A DNA stretch of 64,000 nucleotides from Microdochium bolleyi (lineage: Eukaryota > Ascomycota > Sordariomycetes > Xylariales > Microdochiaceae), in contig KQ964249.1 in the NCBI GenBank assembly GCA_001566295.1, positions 2,604,001-2,668,000 on the forward strand. The letters run 5' to 3'. The translations under genes were made by a program, and so were the position numbers. The notes under the pieces are model-generated. The model had not been told where the DNA came from, did no database searches, and saw nothing but the letters and a program-made list of their open reading frames with translations. Shown here piece by piece: positions 23,816 through 34,408 of this stretch (positions within the stretch are counted from its first letter, which is position 1; the number at the start of each line of letters is the position of its first letter).

Positions 23816-25933
23816 GCACAGACACCTGGATGGCCTTGGCCGGCTGAAGATGACCATGACGGCTTCCCCCCCGCTAGTGGGCAGCAGCATGGCGGAATAT
23901 AGATGCTTCGCAACTTGGCAAATCATCATATATGTGGTCCGATAACGCATAAAGGGCCTTTTGTCCGATGCACCAAGGCCAGCCATGGCCCCTGTCGGTC
24001 CAACCAGCCACAATCTCGACATCCACCCATGCCATGGACAATGGCCGTTCGTTAACCCGACCACCAGTCGCAATAGCTGTCGCTACCTATCGAACCTTGA
24101 GCATTCGTCATTACTGGGCTCGGATGCGATCAGCTCTCAATGGCAGGGGAGTCAAGCACCACCTCGACAGGCGTTCTCGGCACAGACCCAATCAAGACTG
24201 GATCAAGCCGTGCTTGAAGCAGAAGAGTGCAACGAAGTCGGTGCAGCACCTCTGCTCAACTAATCAGACCATGGCGGTGCGGATGTATCAGGTTACGGGA
24301 AACATTAGTGCCGGCGCTTGCGTCCACCAGGAGACTTTTCGTCTGCCATTGCCAACGCCGCAGTGCTCGCAGTCATCGGGGATTGCAAGCAGAAACACAT
24401 AAACGAGTCCATGTGATGACATCGCATGATATTGAGACCTACTAGTCATCAATGCCTGTTCTCTTTCGTTGGTTGGTTCCTCCAAGGCTATAAATAATCC
24501 TTAAGCTTCGCTCAGGCCAGACATCTACAAGTCGTCGGCCACGGCCAACGTTGCCGGAAGCATGCTCGTGGCAAGGCCCATGAGCTCCGTGAGCCTGTGG
24601 CAAGTCTTTGGATGCTTCGCGTGTAGTCTATGCTACCACCTCATAGTGGCCGTCGACCTACCAGATGTCACAACACAGTTTCTTCAAAACAACGTGCATC
24701 GCATGGCAAAGCAGGGTCGAAGAAGGCACCGCTGTCGAGACCATGCGCTATCACCCTGCTTATAGCTACCAGTCAGCAACGGCGCGGAGTCAAGATTGGC
24801 TGAAAGTGCATTGTAGCACTTCAACCGGGGTCCAGTCGCAGACGATGAATGCATGCCCCACGTATCATGTTGAAGTATGTAGATGCAGCTTATGTGCTGT
24901 CGAAGAGAATGTCTACTAGATGCTCTATCGACCTCCAGTTGCTTGCAAGCACGTACCGCGGCCGAACGGGTTGGATTTTGACCTACAAGTCAAGCGGTCA
25001 GCGCCTGATATGCCACAGCAGCCTTTCATTTTCTTTTCGACATCTTGACTTCCTTTCTCGGCCTCTCCTTTTGATCAATCTCAAGATTTTCAGACTCGCC
25101 AAGGTGTTTTTTTCCTATGGTATCTCACCCGATGATGTCTAGTGGCGAAGAGGCCGGCAAAGGTTACCGCATTGCACCAGTGACGCCTCCTCATCCTCCG
25201 ATGTCGAAGACCAGACGAAATGGGTCACAGAACGAAACAGTTGAATGTGCAGTCAAGAGCGGAGGGAGTGAGGGAAGATCTATGCAAAAAAGAATTTTTC
25301 AAAAAGATTAAATTTAAAACTTCACATCATCGTCGTGGCGAACGGGATATCAACACATCAGTAACGTACTATTTCTCTCCCTCTCTCCTCCTGCAAATAA
25401 ACTCGAGTCTTCCGCAGCAAGAGGGATGAATGTGCAGAACTCCATTAATCTTGTACATGTGTAACGCAACGCTCACAGCGTAGCTTGTTGAGGGCGCCCC
25501 TAGAACTCGCATCATACTTTTCAGCGGTTGCGCGAAGTTTCTGGTCCTCGGGTCGAGCACCTTGGCAGACTGTATCGAAGATCGACCAGAGCCATGTCGA
25601 CTTTGTGCCCGGAGTTGAGCGGCAACGAGCAGATCGTGTTTGATGCGAGGACTGCATATCTCTCTTCAGACTCGCCAGCGCGAGCGGAAGAGCAGAGGGA
25701 TCGTGCGTACACACGAACATTTATCACGCGGCGCAAGTGTCAAGGCTACACCACACCGCTGCCACGACCTTGGGGATCTCGACCTGCATTGTGTCATTGG
25801 GAAACACTCTCGTTGTTTGCTATGGACAATAACTCCAGCGAAATATCGCGACTGATAGTTATACAAGACATATTAACATGCTCAAAATTCGGACCACGGC
25901 GCATTCGCCCACCACTAAGATTCCTTCCATCGC

Positions 25934-26508
25934 CTACAGGAGGGCAAGAGCTGCAAGGACACCACCGATCAACTCGGGTCCAGGCGTGGCAAAGGCCTGG
26001 CCAGCGTTGGGGGCGCGGGTGCTCGTGACGGTGTTGGCACCAGCGCCTGTGGTGCTGGCGTTGGAGTTTGTCGCGGAGGGAGCGCTGGTGGCCGAGGAGG
26101 TCTTTGTCGAGGACGCCGCGGTGGAGCAGGAGACGGCGGAAGGGACCTGGACGCCCTGTGCGCCGCAGAACTTGACGGCGTAGTCGACGGCCTGGGCCTG
26201 GTCGGACTGGCTGCACTGGCCGGAGAGGCAGCAGGCGATGCCGGTGAGGAAGTTTGCGTCCTTGCAGATGCATGCAGCGTCGAGACCGCCACAGCTGCCG
26301 ATGTTGCCGCCGGAGGTGAACTTGGTGAGGCAAGATGTCTGGAGAAGGTGGCCGATGTCGGGCATTAGCGAGCTGAGCCGAAGGTGGGAGCTGGTGGGCG
26401 AGGGTTGAGGGTTGAGGTTGAGCTTACCGCACAGCCGGGCAGGGTAGGGAGCCCGTCCTGGGCGAGGACAACGCCGAGGAGGGCGGAAGCGACGAGAACG
26501 GCCTTCAT
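25934..26508 (-). CDS. CFEM-domain, predicted GPI-anchored surface protein
   Basis: Two exons, 26428-26508 and 25934-26338, with an 89-nt intron; 161 aa. Signal peptide MKAVLVASALLGVVLA. The CFEM domain covers residues 24-85: PGC26A, C30, C43, C50, C52, C63/C64, C69, C85 with CFEM spacing and Asp47 just before the CxC pair (an Asp that coordinates heme iron in characterised Candida CFEM proteins). Then a Ser/Thr/Ala-rich stalk and a hydrophobic C-terminus (GGVLAALALL) after small residues, typical of a GPI signal. Ten cysteines, two more than the canonical eight (one from the CC doublet, plus Cys98). Likely role: cell wall or membrane surface, perhaps heme/iron capture or host or surface interaction; family members differ. 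The intron falls between the first two CFEM cysteines. Divergent from the MFS gene at 27665. Confidence 0.92.
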
Positions 26509-26538
26509 GATGGGTGGTGGGATGTCGAGCGAGAGGCT

Positions 26539-26592
26539 GTGGTGGTAGTAGTGGTGATAGTAGTGGTGGTAGTAGTGGTGGTGGCGGTGATG
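26539..26592. repeat. imperfect GTG/GTA trinucleotide tract
   Basis: Alternating GTGGTG and GTAGTA blocks, 31-84 nt upstream of the CFEM ATG and so probably in its 5' leader (CAC/TAC-rich in the mRNA sense). Confidence 0.85.
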
Positions 26593-26826
26593 TTGTCGAC
26601 AAGAGTTGTCTTTGTTTGGTTCCAGAAGCTCAGCTCTGGTAATCAGAGCAGCCAGCACTCAGGTGGGCGAACGGCCGACCCGACTCGCACCATAAAGTGA
26701 GTTGCAACAAGGCTGTCCCGATTAGGCCGGGAGCCCTGCATGCCAAGGCACGCACCACCCAGCGCAACGACTGCACGGGCCCGCACTAGTCTGGGGAAGG
26801 CCTGGGTTCCCAGCAGACCCTGTGGG

Positions 26827-26865
26827 CTTGGGGCAAGGTCTTGGGGCAAGGTCTTGGGACAAAGT
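26827..26865. repeat. 13-bp tandem repeat, three copies
   Basis: CTTGGGGCAAGGT occurs twice perfectly (26827, 26840) and a third time with two changes (26853). It lies in the CFEM/MFS divergent promoter region, where it could be an array of factor-binding sites. Confidence 0.9.
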
Positions 26866-27664
26866 CTATTGCCCGTCGTCCACTCCTGCTGGTTGCTGAT
26901 AGAGTTCACAGCACAGCACACAACGCGCGTCCGCAGCGTGCAACACGGAGGGATCGATCAACCATAAATCACCGGCCTTGCCGGGCCTCCCTCGTGGATG
27001 GTGCACGCTCTGCCACACAGTAACGAGGGCGGCTCCCAGACGGTCAGACGGTCCGAGCGGGACAGCGTCAAGGCGTGCCGAGGATGTAGAGGTGGAGCAG
27101 AGCAGGATCGCCCTGAGAAGCCGGCTCCAGTGCGACCTTGGACGCAGCGGTGTGGGGTCTTTGACTTGCATCGCCTCCCGGTACTTGTTTGTTTGTTTCC
27201 CCGTTCGCCATGGCAGGACCTGGGATCGCCTACCAAGAGCGACAAAGGGCGGAAAGCACATTGTAGAGTACCCTTCAGGAGTCCCCTTGAGGGTGTGAAG
27301 GAGCTTGCATGTGTCGTGCGGAGGAGCTGTGCAAGAACCGAAGCGTCTGTGGGCACGCGGTGATTACATCAAGGGTTAAGTTGGTTAATTACAGCATGCT
27401 TTTTTGAATGCTCCAGAGGCTGTCCCGGCGAGCTTTAAGGTTGAACGACCCCCCCGCCCGCCAAACCGCAGCACCCCTGCCAGCATCTTAGCGTGACGAA
27501 TGTGTAGCTTGTCCGACGAGCATCGCAGCCTTCCCAGGTCCAACCTCCGGCCATGCGTCTGGCTGACAGACATACTTGTACATCCCTCCTTCTTCTCCGC
27601 GCCACCTCCCCGCAGCGCCATGCCAGCTCTTTCGCCGCGACGCTGAGCACCTGCAACCGCAATC

Positions 27665-29680
27665 ATGGGTCTCGGTATTCTCGAAGACACGGTCCTCGAG
27701 CATGTCCCAGGAACCACCCGCTACTTCGATGATCCCGACCGGCCTCAGACTGCCGATACGGCCGATGCCCGCGGGCTGAAATGCGACCGCTCAGGCCCTG
27801 TGCCCATCATCCTCGTACGTTCTCGTGCTCCTCGTGCTCCTCGCGCTCCTCGCCCGGAGCTTCAGCCGACATCGTGCCCGCCCAGCCTTGCTGACCTCCT
27901 CGCCAGATCCCGCAGCCCTCCGACGACCCCAACGACCCTCTGAATTGGCCACTATGGCGCCGTGACCTCATCACCTTCATCCTGTCCCTGACGGCCATCT
28001 TCGCGACCTGCCTCGGCCCGATCCTCGCCGCCAACACGCTCACTCTGTCCATCTACTTCAGCCTCAACTTCACGTACATTGCCCTCTTGACCGGCTACTT
28101 CCTCCTCGGCGTCGGCGTGGCTGGCTTCATCTGTGTGCCATCGGGCAGGATCTGGGGCAAGCGCCATCTCTTCATCCTCGGCACCTGCATCTTGATCGCC
28201 ACGAGTGCCTGGGCTGGTGCGGTCGGCAAGAACTACACGAGCTTCGTCTGGGCGCGCATCTTTCAAGGTGTGGGCTGTGCTCCGTTCGAGTCGCTGGTCA
28301 ACGCTGCCATCGGCGACTTGTACTTTGTTCACGTTCGTTCATAACACCCCCGCTACGTCCGAATCTTCCATGCTGACCATGTCTGTAGGAGCGAGGAAAG
28401 CGCATGGCTTTTACTAACCTGGCCGTCTTTGGAGGAGCCTTCTTTACGCCCATTCTGGTCGGCAAAATCACCCACACCATTAGATGGTGGTGGACCTTCA
28501 ACCTGGTCGCCATTTTCTGCTCCGTGTGTCTGATTGCCATCGTCCTGTGGGTTCCAGAGACCGCTTTCGTGCGCGACGCCGCCCTGAACACGGATATCGT
28601 CCTTGGGTCTCTAGACAAGACCACCGGCACCCCGAATAAAGATGCCGAAGCATCCCCTATCAATGAGCAGAGTCACGGCATCGTGCGCCCGCCCAAGACA
28701 TTCTTGCAGCAGCTCATGCCATTCGACGGCCGCAAGACGAACGAGTTCTTCCCCAAGCTGCTCCTCCGACCACTGCCGCTGTTCTTCCAGCCGGCATTCC
28801 TCTGGGCATGTCTGATCCAGGGCGCCATGATCGGCTGGACCGTCTTCATCGGCGTCATCCTCGCGGCTCTGTTCCTCGGCCCGCCGCTCTTCTGGACCGA
28901 GGTGCCCACGGGATATGCCTACACAGGCCCCTTCGTTGGTGCGGTCCTCGGCTTCATCATCTCGGGTGCCCTATCTGACTGGAGCGCCAAATACATGACC
29001 AGGCTTAACGGCGGCGTATACGAACCCGAGTTCCGCATCGTGCTTGTGATCCCACAGCTCATCTTCGGGTGCATGGGCCTGTACGGCTTCGGGTACACGG
29101 CCCAGATGACCCTCGAGAGCAAGATCCACTGGATCGTGCCCATCGTCTTCTTCGGCTTCGAGGTCTGCGGCATGATCATAGGCGCCACGGCCAGCGCGCT
29201 GTACCTCGTGGACGCATATCGTAAGCTTCACCCCCTCCCCACCCATCCCCATCGCAAAGGCGCATCATGCTATGCTTTTGTCGCAAAGGACAGGCTGACT
29301 GAAAAACTACGCTACAAAAATCAGGGCACCAAGCCATCGAGGGCTTCACTGTGCTGCTCATCTTCAAGAACCTCTTCAGCTTCGGCCTCACCTTCAAGGC
29401 GTACGACTGGCTCGTCCAGGGCGGCGTCGTACCCGTCTTCAACGCCGTCGCCACGGTCCAGCTCGTCATCTGCCTGACCAGCATTCCCATGTGTACGTTC
29501 TTTTCTCAACACCCATCTTGTTTTGCTCAATGTCCTTTCTCATGCCAGGGTCGATCTCGGACGGCATGGTGTATGTGTGCGCTTACTGACGATGATTTGG
29601 CCGTCTCAGACATCTATGGGAAGCGTTTGCGCAGCTATTTCTACAGACACGACTTGATTAAGATGACTGGACTTGCCTAA
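27665..29680 (+). CDS. MFS transporter (DHA1/Hol1-like)
   Basis: Five exons: 27665-27814, 27907-28332, 28389-29220, 29325-29492 and 29610-29680; 548 aa. The N-terminus MGLGILEDTVLEHVPGT and the cytosolic motif PQPSDDPNDPLNWPLWRRD are typical of a large fungal H+-antiporter group. Motif-A-like SGRIWGKRH follows TM2, and FQGVGCAPFESLVNAAIGD lies in the TM4-5 region. A central hydrophilic loop (about residues 245-300) separates the two six-helix halves. The last exon encodes the short basic tail. Intron 2 uses the donor GTTCGT, the weakest of the set, but the frame and the family motif YFVHERGKRMA require it. Substrate unknown: relatives move drugs, polyamines or small metabolites. Divergent from CFEM and convergent with the F-box gene (416 bp apart). 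Confidence 0.93.
27822..27848. repeat. 9-bp tandem repeat in MFS intron 1
   Basis: CTCGTGCTC twice and CTCGCGCTC once, directly after the donor of the first MFS intron. If the intron is retained the frame reads repeated Arg-Ala-Pro and continues to 27943. Confidence 0.85.
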
Positions 29681-30096
29681 ACCGAGGTTTCGAGAGCAAA
29701 GTGTCCCGGGACGGATATAATGGGCCCGCGCAGACCTTTTTCTGGGATATTTGTGTGATCTAACGCACTCTCAGGTGAAGTATTGTGAATTTCTGCTTTT
29801 GATACAAGGCATTGTGCGCACTCTGTATTGAATAATGGTAAATGGTACAATCCTTTCCGGGCCATCGGTCTTCCTATTTGAGAATGAGGTCGTGGAAAGA
29901 TTATGAGATGGATACTATGGTACATGAAAATGACGTGAAAAAACATGTGGCCGTCTCGTGGATCCTGTCCCAGCGCGATGCTTGCAAGAAATAAAGTACG
30001 TCAACTGCTACAAAGGCAGATAAAGCAAATGTAAACATGACGGGGCGAAAAAAGGAGAAATCCGATTCAAGCATATCACGCCCGCATGCTGCACGC
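29681..30096. other. convergent 3' spacer MFS/F-box
   Basis: AT-richer 416 bp that must contain both polyadenylation regions. No gene. Confidence 0.6.
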
Positions 30097-31941
30097 TCAG
30101 AATCGCGCGATGGTGACTCGCCCATCGGCATCCTCGCCCACGATCCACCTCTCATCGCCAACAATCTTGCCCTTGCCGAGGAGCTGCGTCCACATGTCGT
30201 CTTCGAACCGAGCTTCTTCAGTCTCGTTGCTCCCGCAGCTCGAGGACTTTGCGTCCACGCAGGCGGCAGTGGTATTGCCTCCGCCACCGTCATCGATACA
30301 AATCCTCGGCAGCACGAAGGCCGACAGGGCTTCCATTACAAAGCACTGTCTCGCAACGATTCGCACTCCAGCAGCCGAGTCTACCATGTCGCTAACGGTG
30401 AGGTAGGGAAATTCCTCGTGCCGCCAGCAGGGTGCCCAGCCAGGCCACATCGGATCCACATCTTGTGCGGAGGCAGTGCCTGGCGAAGGCCTGGCGTTCT
30501 GCAAAAAGCCATCGTTGGTTTCGGTGCGATTAGCGCTCCAGTAGTTGTGTGCTTCGTGGGGAAAGTCGTTGTCCTCGTCTTGAATGGCATCTTTGGTGCT
30601 GCCGTGGCTATCAACGAAGCGAGCCGCTGATCCAGCACGTGGGCAGAAGCTCATGTGCACATCGCCATCAGCGCAGCACTCGTCGACCCAGCGTGGGCCA
30701 ATGCCATTAAAAGGGATGCCTGTCGATCTGACAAAGTGATGCCTCGGAGGAGATAGTGAGGAGTGCTGGCCAGAGAGCCATCGGTGTTCCTCTTCATGAA
30801 TGTAGACATTCGAATCATCAAGCATGAGCTCTCGCATGCAAGGGGTATGTCGCTGGCGAACTCCCAGGTGTGCAAGGTCGCGCCAACTAAAGCGGCGCAC
30901 CACGAAAGGAGCAAGATCGGGGTCCGGATGATTGGCACCTGAAGGGTCTTGAGACGGAAGGTACGCTGATGGAAACGAGATGTCCCACACAGTCAACTGT
31001 TCTAGAGGGTCTTCCTCGCCCCAAGGCGACCTATTAGGTTGCCAAAGATAGAGGGCATAGTGCGTGGCTGTGTGGACCGAGTAGAACCGGTCGTGGCGAT
31101 TGATGGGGAAACCCAAGAAATGGATCTTCCACTCGGACCGGAAGGTTATGTGCCAGGCTGTGGGGGACAGATCGGAGCGAACCATGGAAGCCTTGGGTGA
31201 GGTTGACCGGGAACATGAGCGGGTCACATCGTAAGCTGTCGCGAAATGTCGATGAACCGACTCGCGGTCGTTGAGCTGGTGGTATGGCTCTCGCTCGCAC
31301 CACTCAATGACCAAGACTCCACAAGCAAGGCGTATGCGGCGAACAGTCTTGCCAGATCCGTCAAAGGGGACCGAGTAGCGGTGTCTCGTCTCCAGATCAT
31401 AGGCGACATATCGGCCAGAGACCTTCTCTCGGTACACGAGGAGACCGTTGTCGAGCGTCCAGGTCGGGTCGCGGTGCTGAAAGGTGGCAGACTTGTCATT
31501 CCAGTTCAGCCAACGATTCCACGGCTCTACGCCCCGATGGGCGCCGCGCTCCTTGGACTCTTGGACGACATCAATCTTCTCGACCATGCGTGGCTTGGCC
31601 ATGCGCAGATGATGATAACGCCTTGCCACGGCCGGAAAGACATAGGACCAGCTGCTGCTGGGAGTGACGAGCTGGTCTGGCGATGGTGGTTGAGGCGAGA
31701 CGTCCCGGGTCTCCACCCTTGTTTGCTCGTCCTGCCTACGCAACTCCCGGCATCGCGGGAAGTGCCATCTGAGCAGGTTGTGGCAGGTCTCGTCGCTGGC
31801 GAAAGCCGAGTGCCAGCTCCGGCTTACCCTGCGGCAGAGGACGCTGTCCGAGGCGGAGAGATAGGAGATGATGAGTAGGAAGACGTCGTGGGGCAGATGA
31901 GTGAGGTCGGTGACAGGGGCTGCCTGGCTCACAGCAAACAT
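30097..31941 (-). CDS. F-box protein
   Basis: Single-exon frame of 614 aa. The F-box is at residues 12-57: DLTHLPHDVFLLIISYLSAS followed by CRRVSRSWHSAFAS and the DETCHNLLRWHFP continuation, the pattern that binds Skp1 in SCF ubiquitin ligases. The remaining 550 residues form a substrate-side region with no repeats I can name. It has many Trp/His pairs, FRSEWKIHFLGFPINRHDRFYSVHTATH-like beta-strand segments suggestive of a degenerate propeller, a Cys-rich patch (WVDECCADGDVHMSFC) and DGRVTIARF at the end. Fungal F-box proteins of this layout are mostly uncharacterised, so the substrate is unknown. The start Met is the first in frame and lies 11 residues before the F-box. The long plus-strand frames across it are shadows. 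Confidence 0.88.
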   Translation of the reverse strand: MFAVSQAAPVTDLTHLPHDVFLLIISYLSASDSVLCRRVSRSWHSAFASDETCHNLLRWHFPRCRELRRQDEQTRVETRDVSPQPPSPDQLVTPSSSWSYVFPAVARRYHHLRMAKPRMVEKIDVVQESKERGAHRGVEPWNRWLNWNDKSATFQHRDPTWTLDNGLLVYREKVSGRYVAYDLETRHRYSVPFDGSGKTVRRIRLACGVLVIEWCEREPYHQLNDRESVHRHFATAYDVTRSCSRSTSPKASMVRSDLSPTAWHITFRSEWKIHFLGFPINRHDRFYSVHTATHYALYLWQPNRSPWGEEDPLEQLTVWDISFPSAYLPSQDPSGANHPDPDLAPFVVRRFSWRDLAHLGVRQRHTPCMRELMLDDSNVYIHEEEHRWLSGQHSSLSPPRHHFVRSTGIPFNGIGPRWVDECCADGDVHMSFCPRAGSAARFVDSHGSTKDAIQDEDNDFPHEAHNYWSANRTETNDGFLQNARPSPGTASAQDVDPMWPGWAPCWRHEEFPYLTVSDMVDSAAGVRIVARQCFVMEALSAFVLPRICIDDGGGGNTTAACVDAKSSSCGSNETEEARFEDDMWTQLLGKGKIVGDERWIVGEDADGRVTIARF

Positions 31942-34408
31942 CTTGGTCTTGGTTCTTGCCGCGAGAAGGCCGGAAGCACCCGTGTGGCTCGAGGGCTAAG
32001 TAGATGCAGCGTTGGTGGCCTTGACACGCGAGGGGAGCTGTGAAACCAAGGCTTCAAGACTACCTTGACCGAGGGCAATGGAAGGCTCTTGGTGATGCTG
32101 AGCAAGAGCGTGGAGGTACTGAGAAGAGCAAGCGGTGCGATGATGGCGCTGGATCCTGCACAGAATGCAGCAGCGAAGGCTCCTGCGTGGTTATGGCCAG
32201 AGGACTGAATCCGGCAATGACGAGTGTTGATGGGCGATGAGACGAGGAGCAAAGAATTATTGATTGTAGACGAGATGAGTTTCAAGTTTAGCTCAGCACT
32301 GCGAGGACTAACACCACCGGACTGTTACATCAACGGAAGTCGCACGGCAGGCCAGGCGACGGGGGAACCCCCGGGCGCCTGCCTTGTGGGGTTGCACAGC
32401 GGGTGCTCCGCCATCCGTTGCGTGGCTTGTGCCATCTCCATGCTGCAAGACGACGACACTGCCTCGAGCTTTCTTCCTTCTGGCACCACACAGCCCACCG
32501 ACTCCCTCCTCACCACTCCGTGCCTGCCACGATACCCGATCGACGCATCACCCTCGACGTGCCGATGCTCCATGTTGGCCCTGTGCCCCACACCCTGCAA
32601 CAGCCGACTCTTCTGCAGCTACGCTGGCGCTGCCGGAGCTGTCCACCGTGTTGCGGGCTGAGACATATGGCGTCGTCGAGACCGTTCCCGCGTGTCGCAA
32701 CCCCCAAAACAGGGTCCGAGACCCAGTCGCCAGCCTCTGAGCGGTTCCGGCCAGCTGGTTCGCCCTCCCAAGCCGGCGCTCCACGGCCCACGGGCTCTAT
32801 CAAGACCCCGAAGCCAGGACGCCCACAACGCCTTCCACTGCGCCGGCGGTCGCGCCGTCCTGCCCTGGACGATTTACTCCCTTGCTCAGCTGTGCTCTTG
32901 CCAGTGAGCATGTTGTGCATCCTCTGCGGTCTAGACCACAATCGTGTCGCGCAGCAGGCTCGACGCTCTTAGCGTGATCACAAGCATCGGACCCCGTCCA
33001 TGGAATGCAACCTCTCTCAGAGTTCTAGAAGGGTCATCGCAGATGATGGCCTCCTACAGCCAGCCAAGTGCGGCCTGCATTCGATGACGAACTCAATTAG
33101 GGTCACCTGACCTGACCATGCTTTGCGCCGTATGGCCACGGATAGTCCAATGTGTACTGACGGTCCTGCTGACGAAGACCACAGGATACTGCGCAATGCG
33201 GAAACAAGGTTCGCACGCAGGTATGATCTCATATCGCCAGTCGCTTTTGCATTTTCCCTGCTCGTTCCGCGTTCGACGAGAACAACAACGAGGTGAGACA
33301 GGAATGCTTACGGCAGTGCTGCGACATTGGTCCTTTCCCAGGTAGGGAGTGAGACATGGTACTGTATGCCATGCATATCCCCAGACTTCCCTTATGCCCA
33401 GCCTGCAATCTCTAATGGCCGAGATCTGGACAACTGAGCCCCTTTCACGAAACTCTCTTGGGTGGACTCTTGCCACCGATTTCACCTCTCATGCACCGCC
33501 ACACTTCGTTTGTTCGCTGTGATGTCACATTTCCTGTGTTGGCCGTTCACGGACGGGGCCTGGAGAAGCCGGGCACTGCCAAAGTATTCGGAACATGTTT
33601 TGTACGCGGCCACCTTCTGTTCTCCGAGACACTGGCGCCAATCGAGCAGCCCACGCCCTTTCCATCGGAGACAACTCAACCACCAGCTTGGCCGTCCTCC
33701 GCACTTATGTGCATTCCCTAGTGGTCTAGCCTTTTGTTGAGCACATCCCTGTGCGCCACATGACCCAGAAAAGCGTGGAGGAAGGGGGGTCGTTACCGGG
33801 CATACGGATTCGAGGACCTCCGACTCAACTGATATACATACTGCCTTGATACCGCTGATTTCTTGATACTCACGGGGCAAATGCGTGGCTCTTGCATGTT
33901 GAGACCATGCAGAAAAGCAGCGAGCCTCCCTGGGTGTCATATCCTGCCATTCTGAGCTTGTTTGCACAATTGTGCCGACGAGCAGGGTGGTGGTATTGGC
34001 CAGCACTTAAAAAGTTCCTCGGCAAGCAGAAGCATGCGCGCAGAAGTCCCCGTGAAGTTGAGTGTTCCACTGCTAGTGGTCCATATTTGACCTGTGACTC
34101 GCCTGGACCTATTAACGTGTAGCAGACGTGGGCTCTTTCAATTCGGGTTGCCGGGACCGGGAGAAGGCGTATTGCTGATCTGGTTTGGGTCATTCAGGTC
34201 TGTAGATTCGTGGACATATGCGTCCGTTACGAGGGATTCAGCTCGCACTATCTTTATCGGCTCGTAAGCTCGTGACTCAATTCTGCTAAGATGAAACTCT
34301 GGTGTTCTTGTCACCTATAAACCTACGAGACTTTTCTCCCGTGCCCGGGCCATGAGATTTCTTTACAGAACAACCTATATACCCTTCAACACCCACGAAT
34401 CCCAAAAT
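31942..34408. other. 2.5-kb spacer, no supported gene
   Basis: Holds the F-box promoter and the 3' flank of the dehydrogenase gene. Overlapping frames up to 189 codons around 32.4-33.0 kb are Pro/Arg/Cys-rich in all phases and unrecognised. Confidence 0.45.

Larger units (their letters stand above)
22465..25933. other. right part of the gene-poor zone, rich in short repeats
   Basis: Contains several short tandem repeats and one inverted repeat between 23.2 and 23.8 kb. The minus frames 22770-23294 and 23660-24073 look like composition artefacts. A TATAAATA box at 24489 lies 73 nt before a 67-codon plus-strand frame (24562-24765) with a hydrophobic N-terminal third; I do not call it a gene. 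AT-rich around 25.27-25.42 kb. Confidence 0.4.
26509..27664. promoter_or_regulatory. divergent intergenic region between CFEM and MFS genes
   Basis: A 1.16-kb spacer that must hold both promoters. It contains the trinucleotide-rich block just upstream of the CFEM start, a 13-bp triple repeat, and two TGATAG (HGATAR-type) sites near 26548 and 26898. GATA-type sites are expected by chance, so iron or nitrogen GATA control is only a possibility. No gene seen in it. Confidence 0.5.

Noticed and set aside
23660..24073. Collagen-like GPRGPRGPR frame on the minus strand
   Set aside because: It is only the translation of the 9-bp GCGGGCCAC repeat; flanking sequence is not protein-like.
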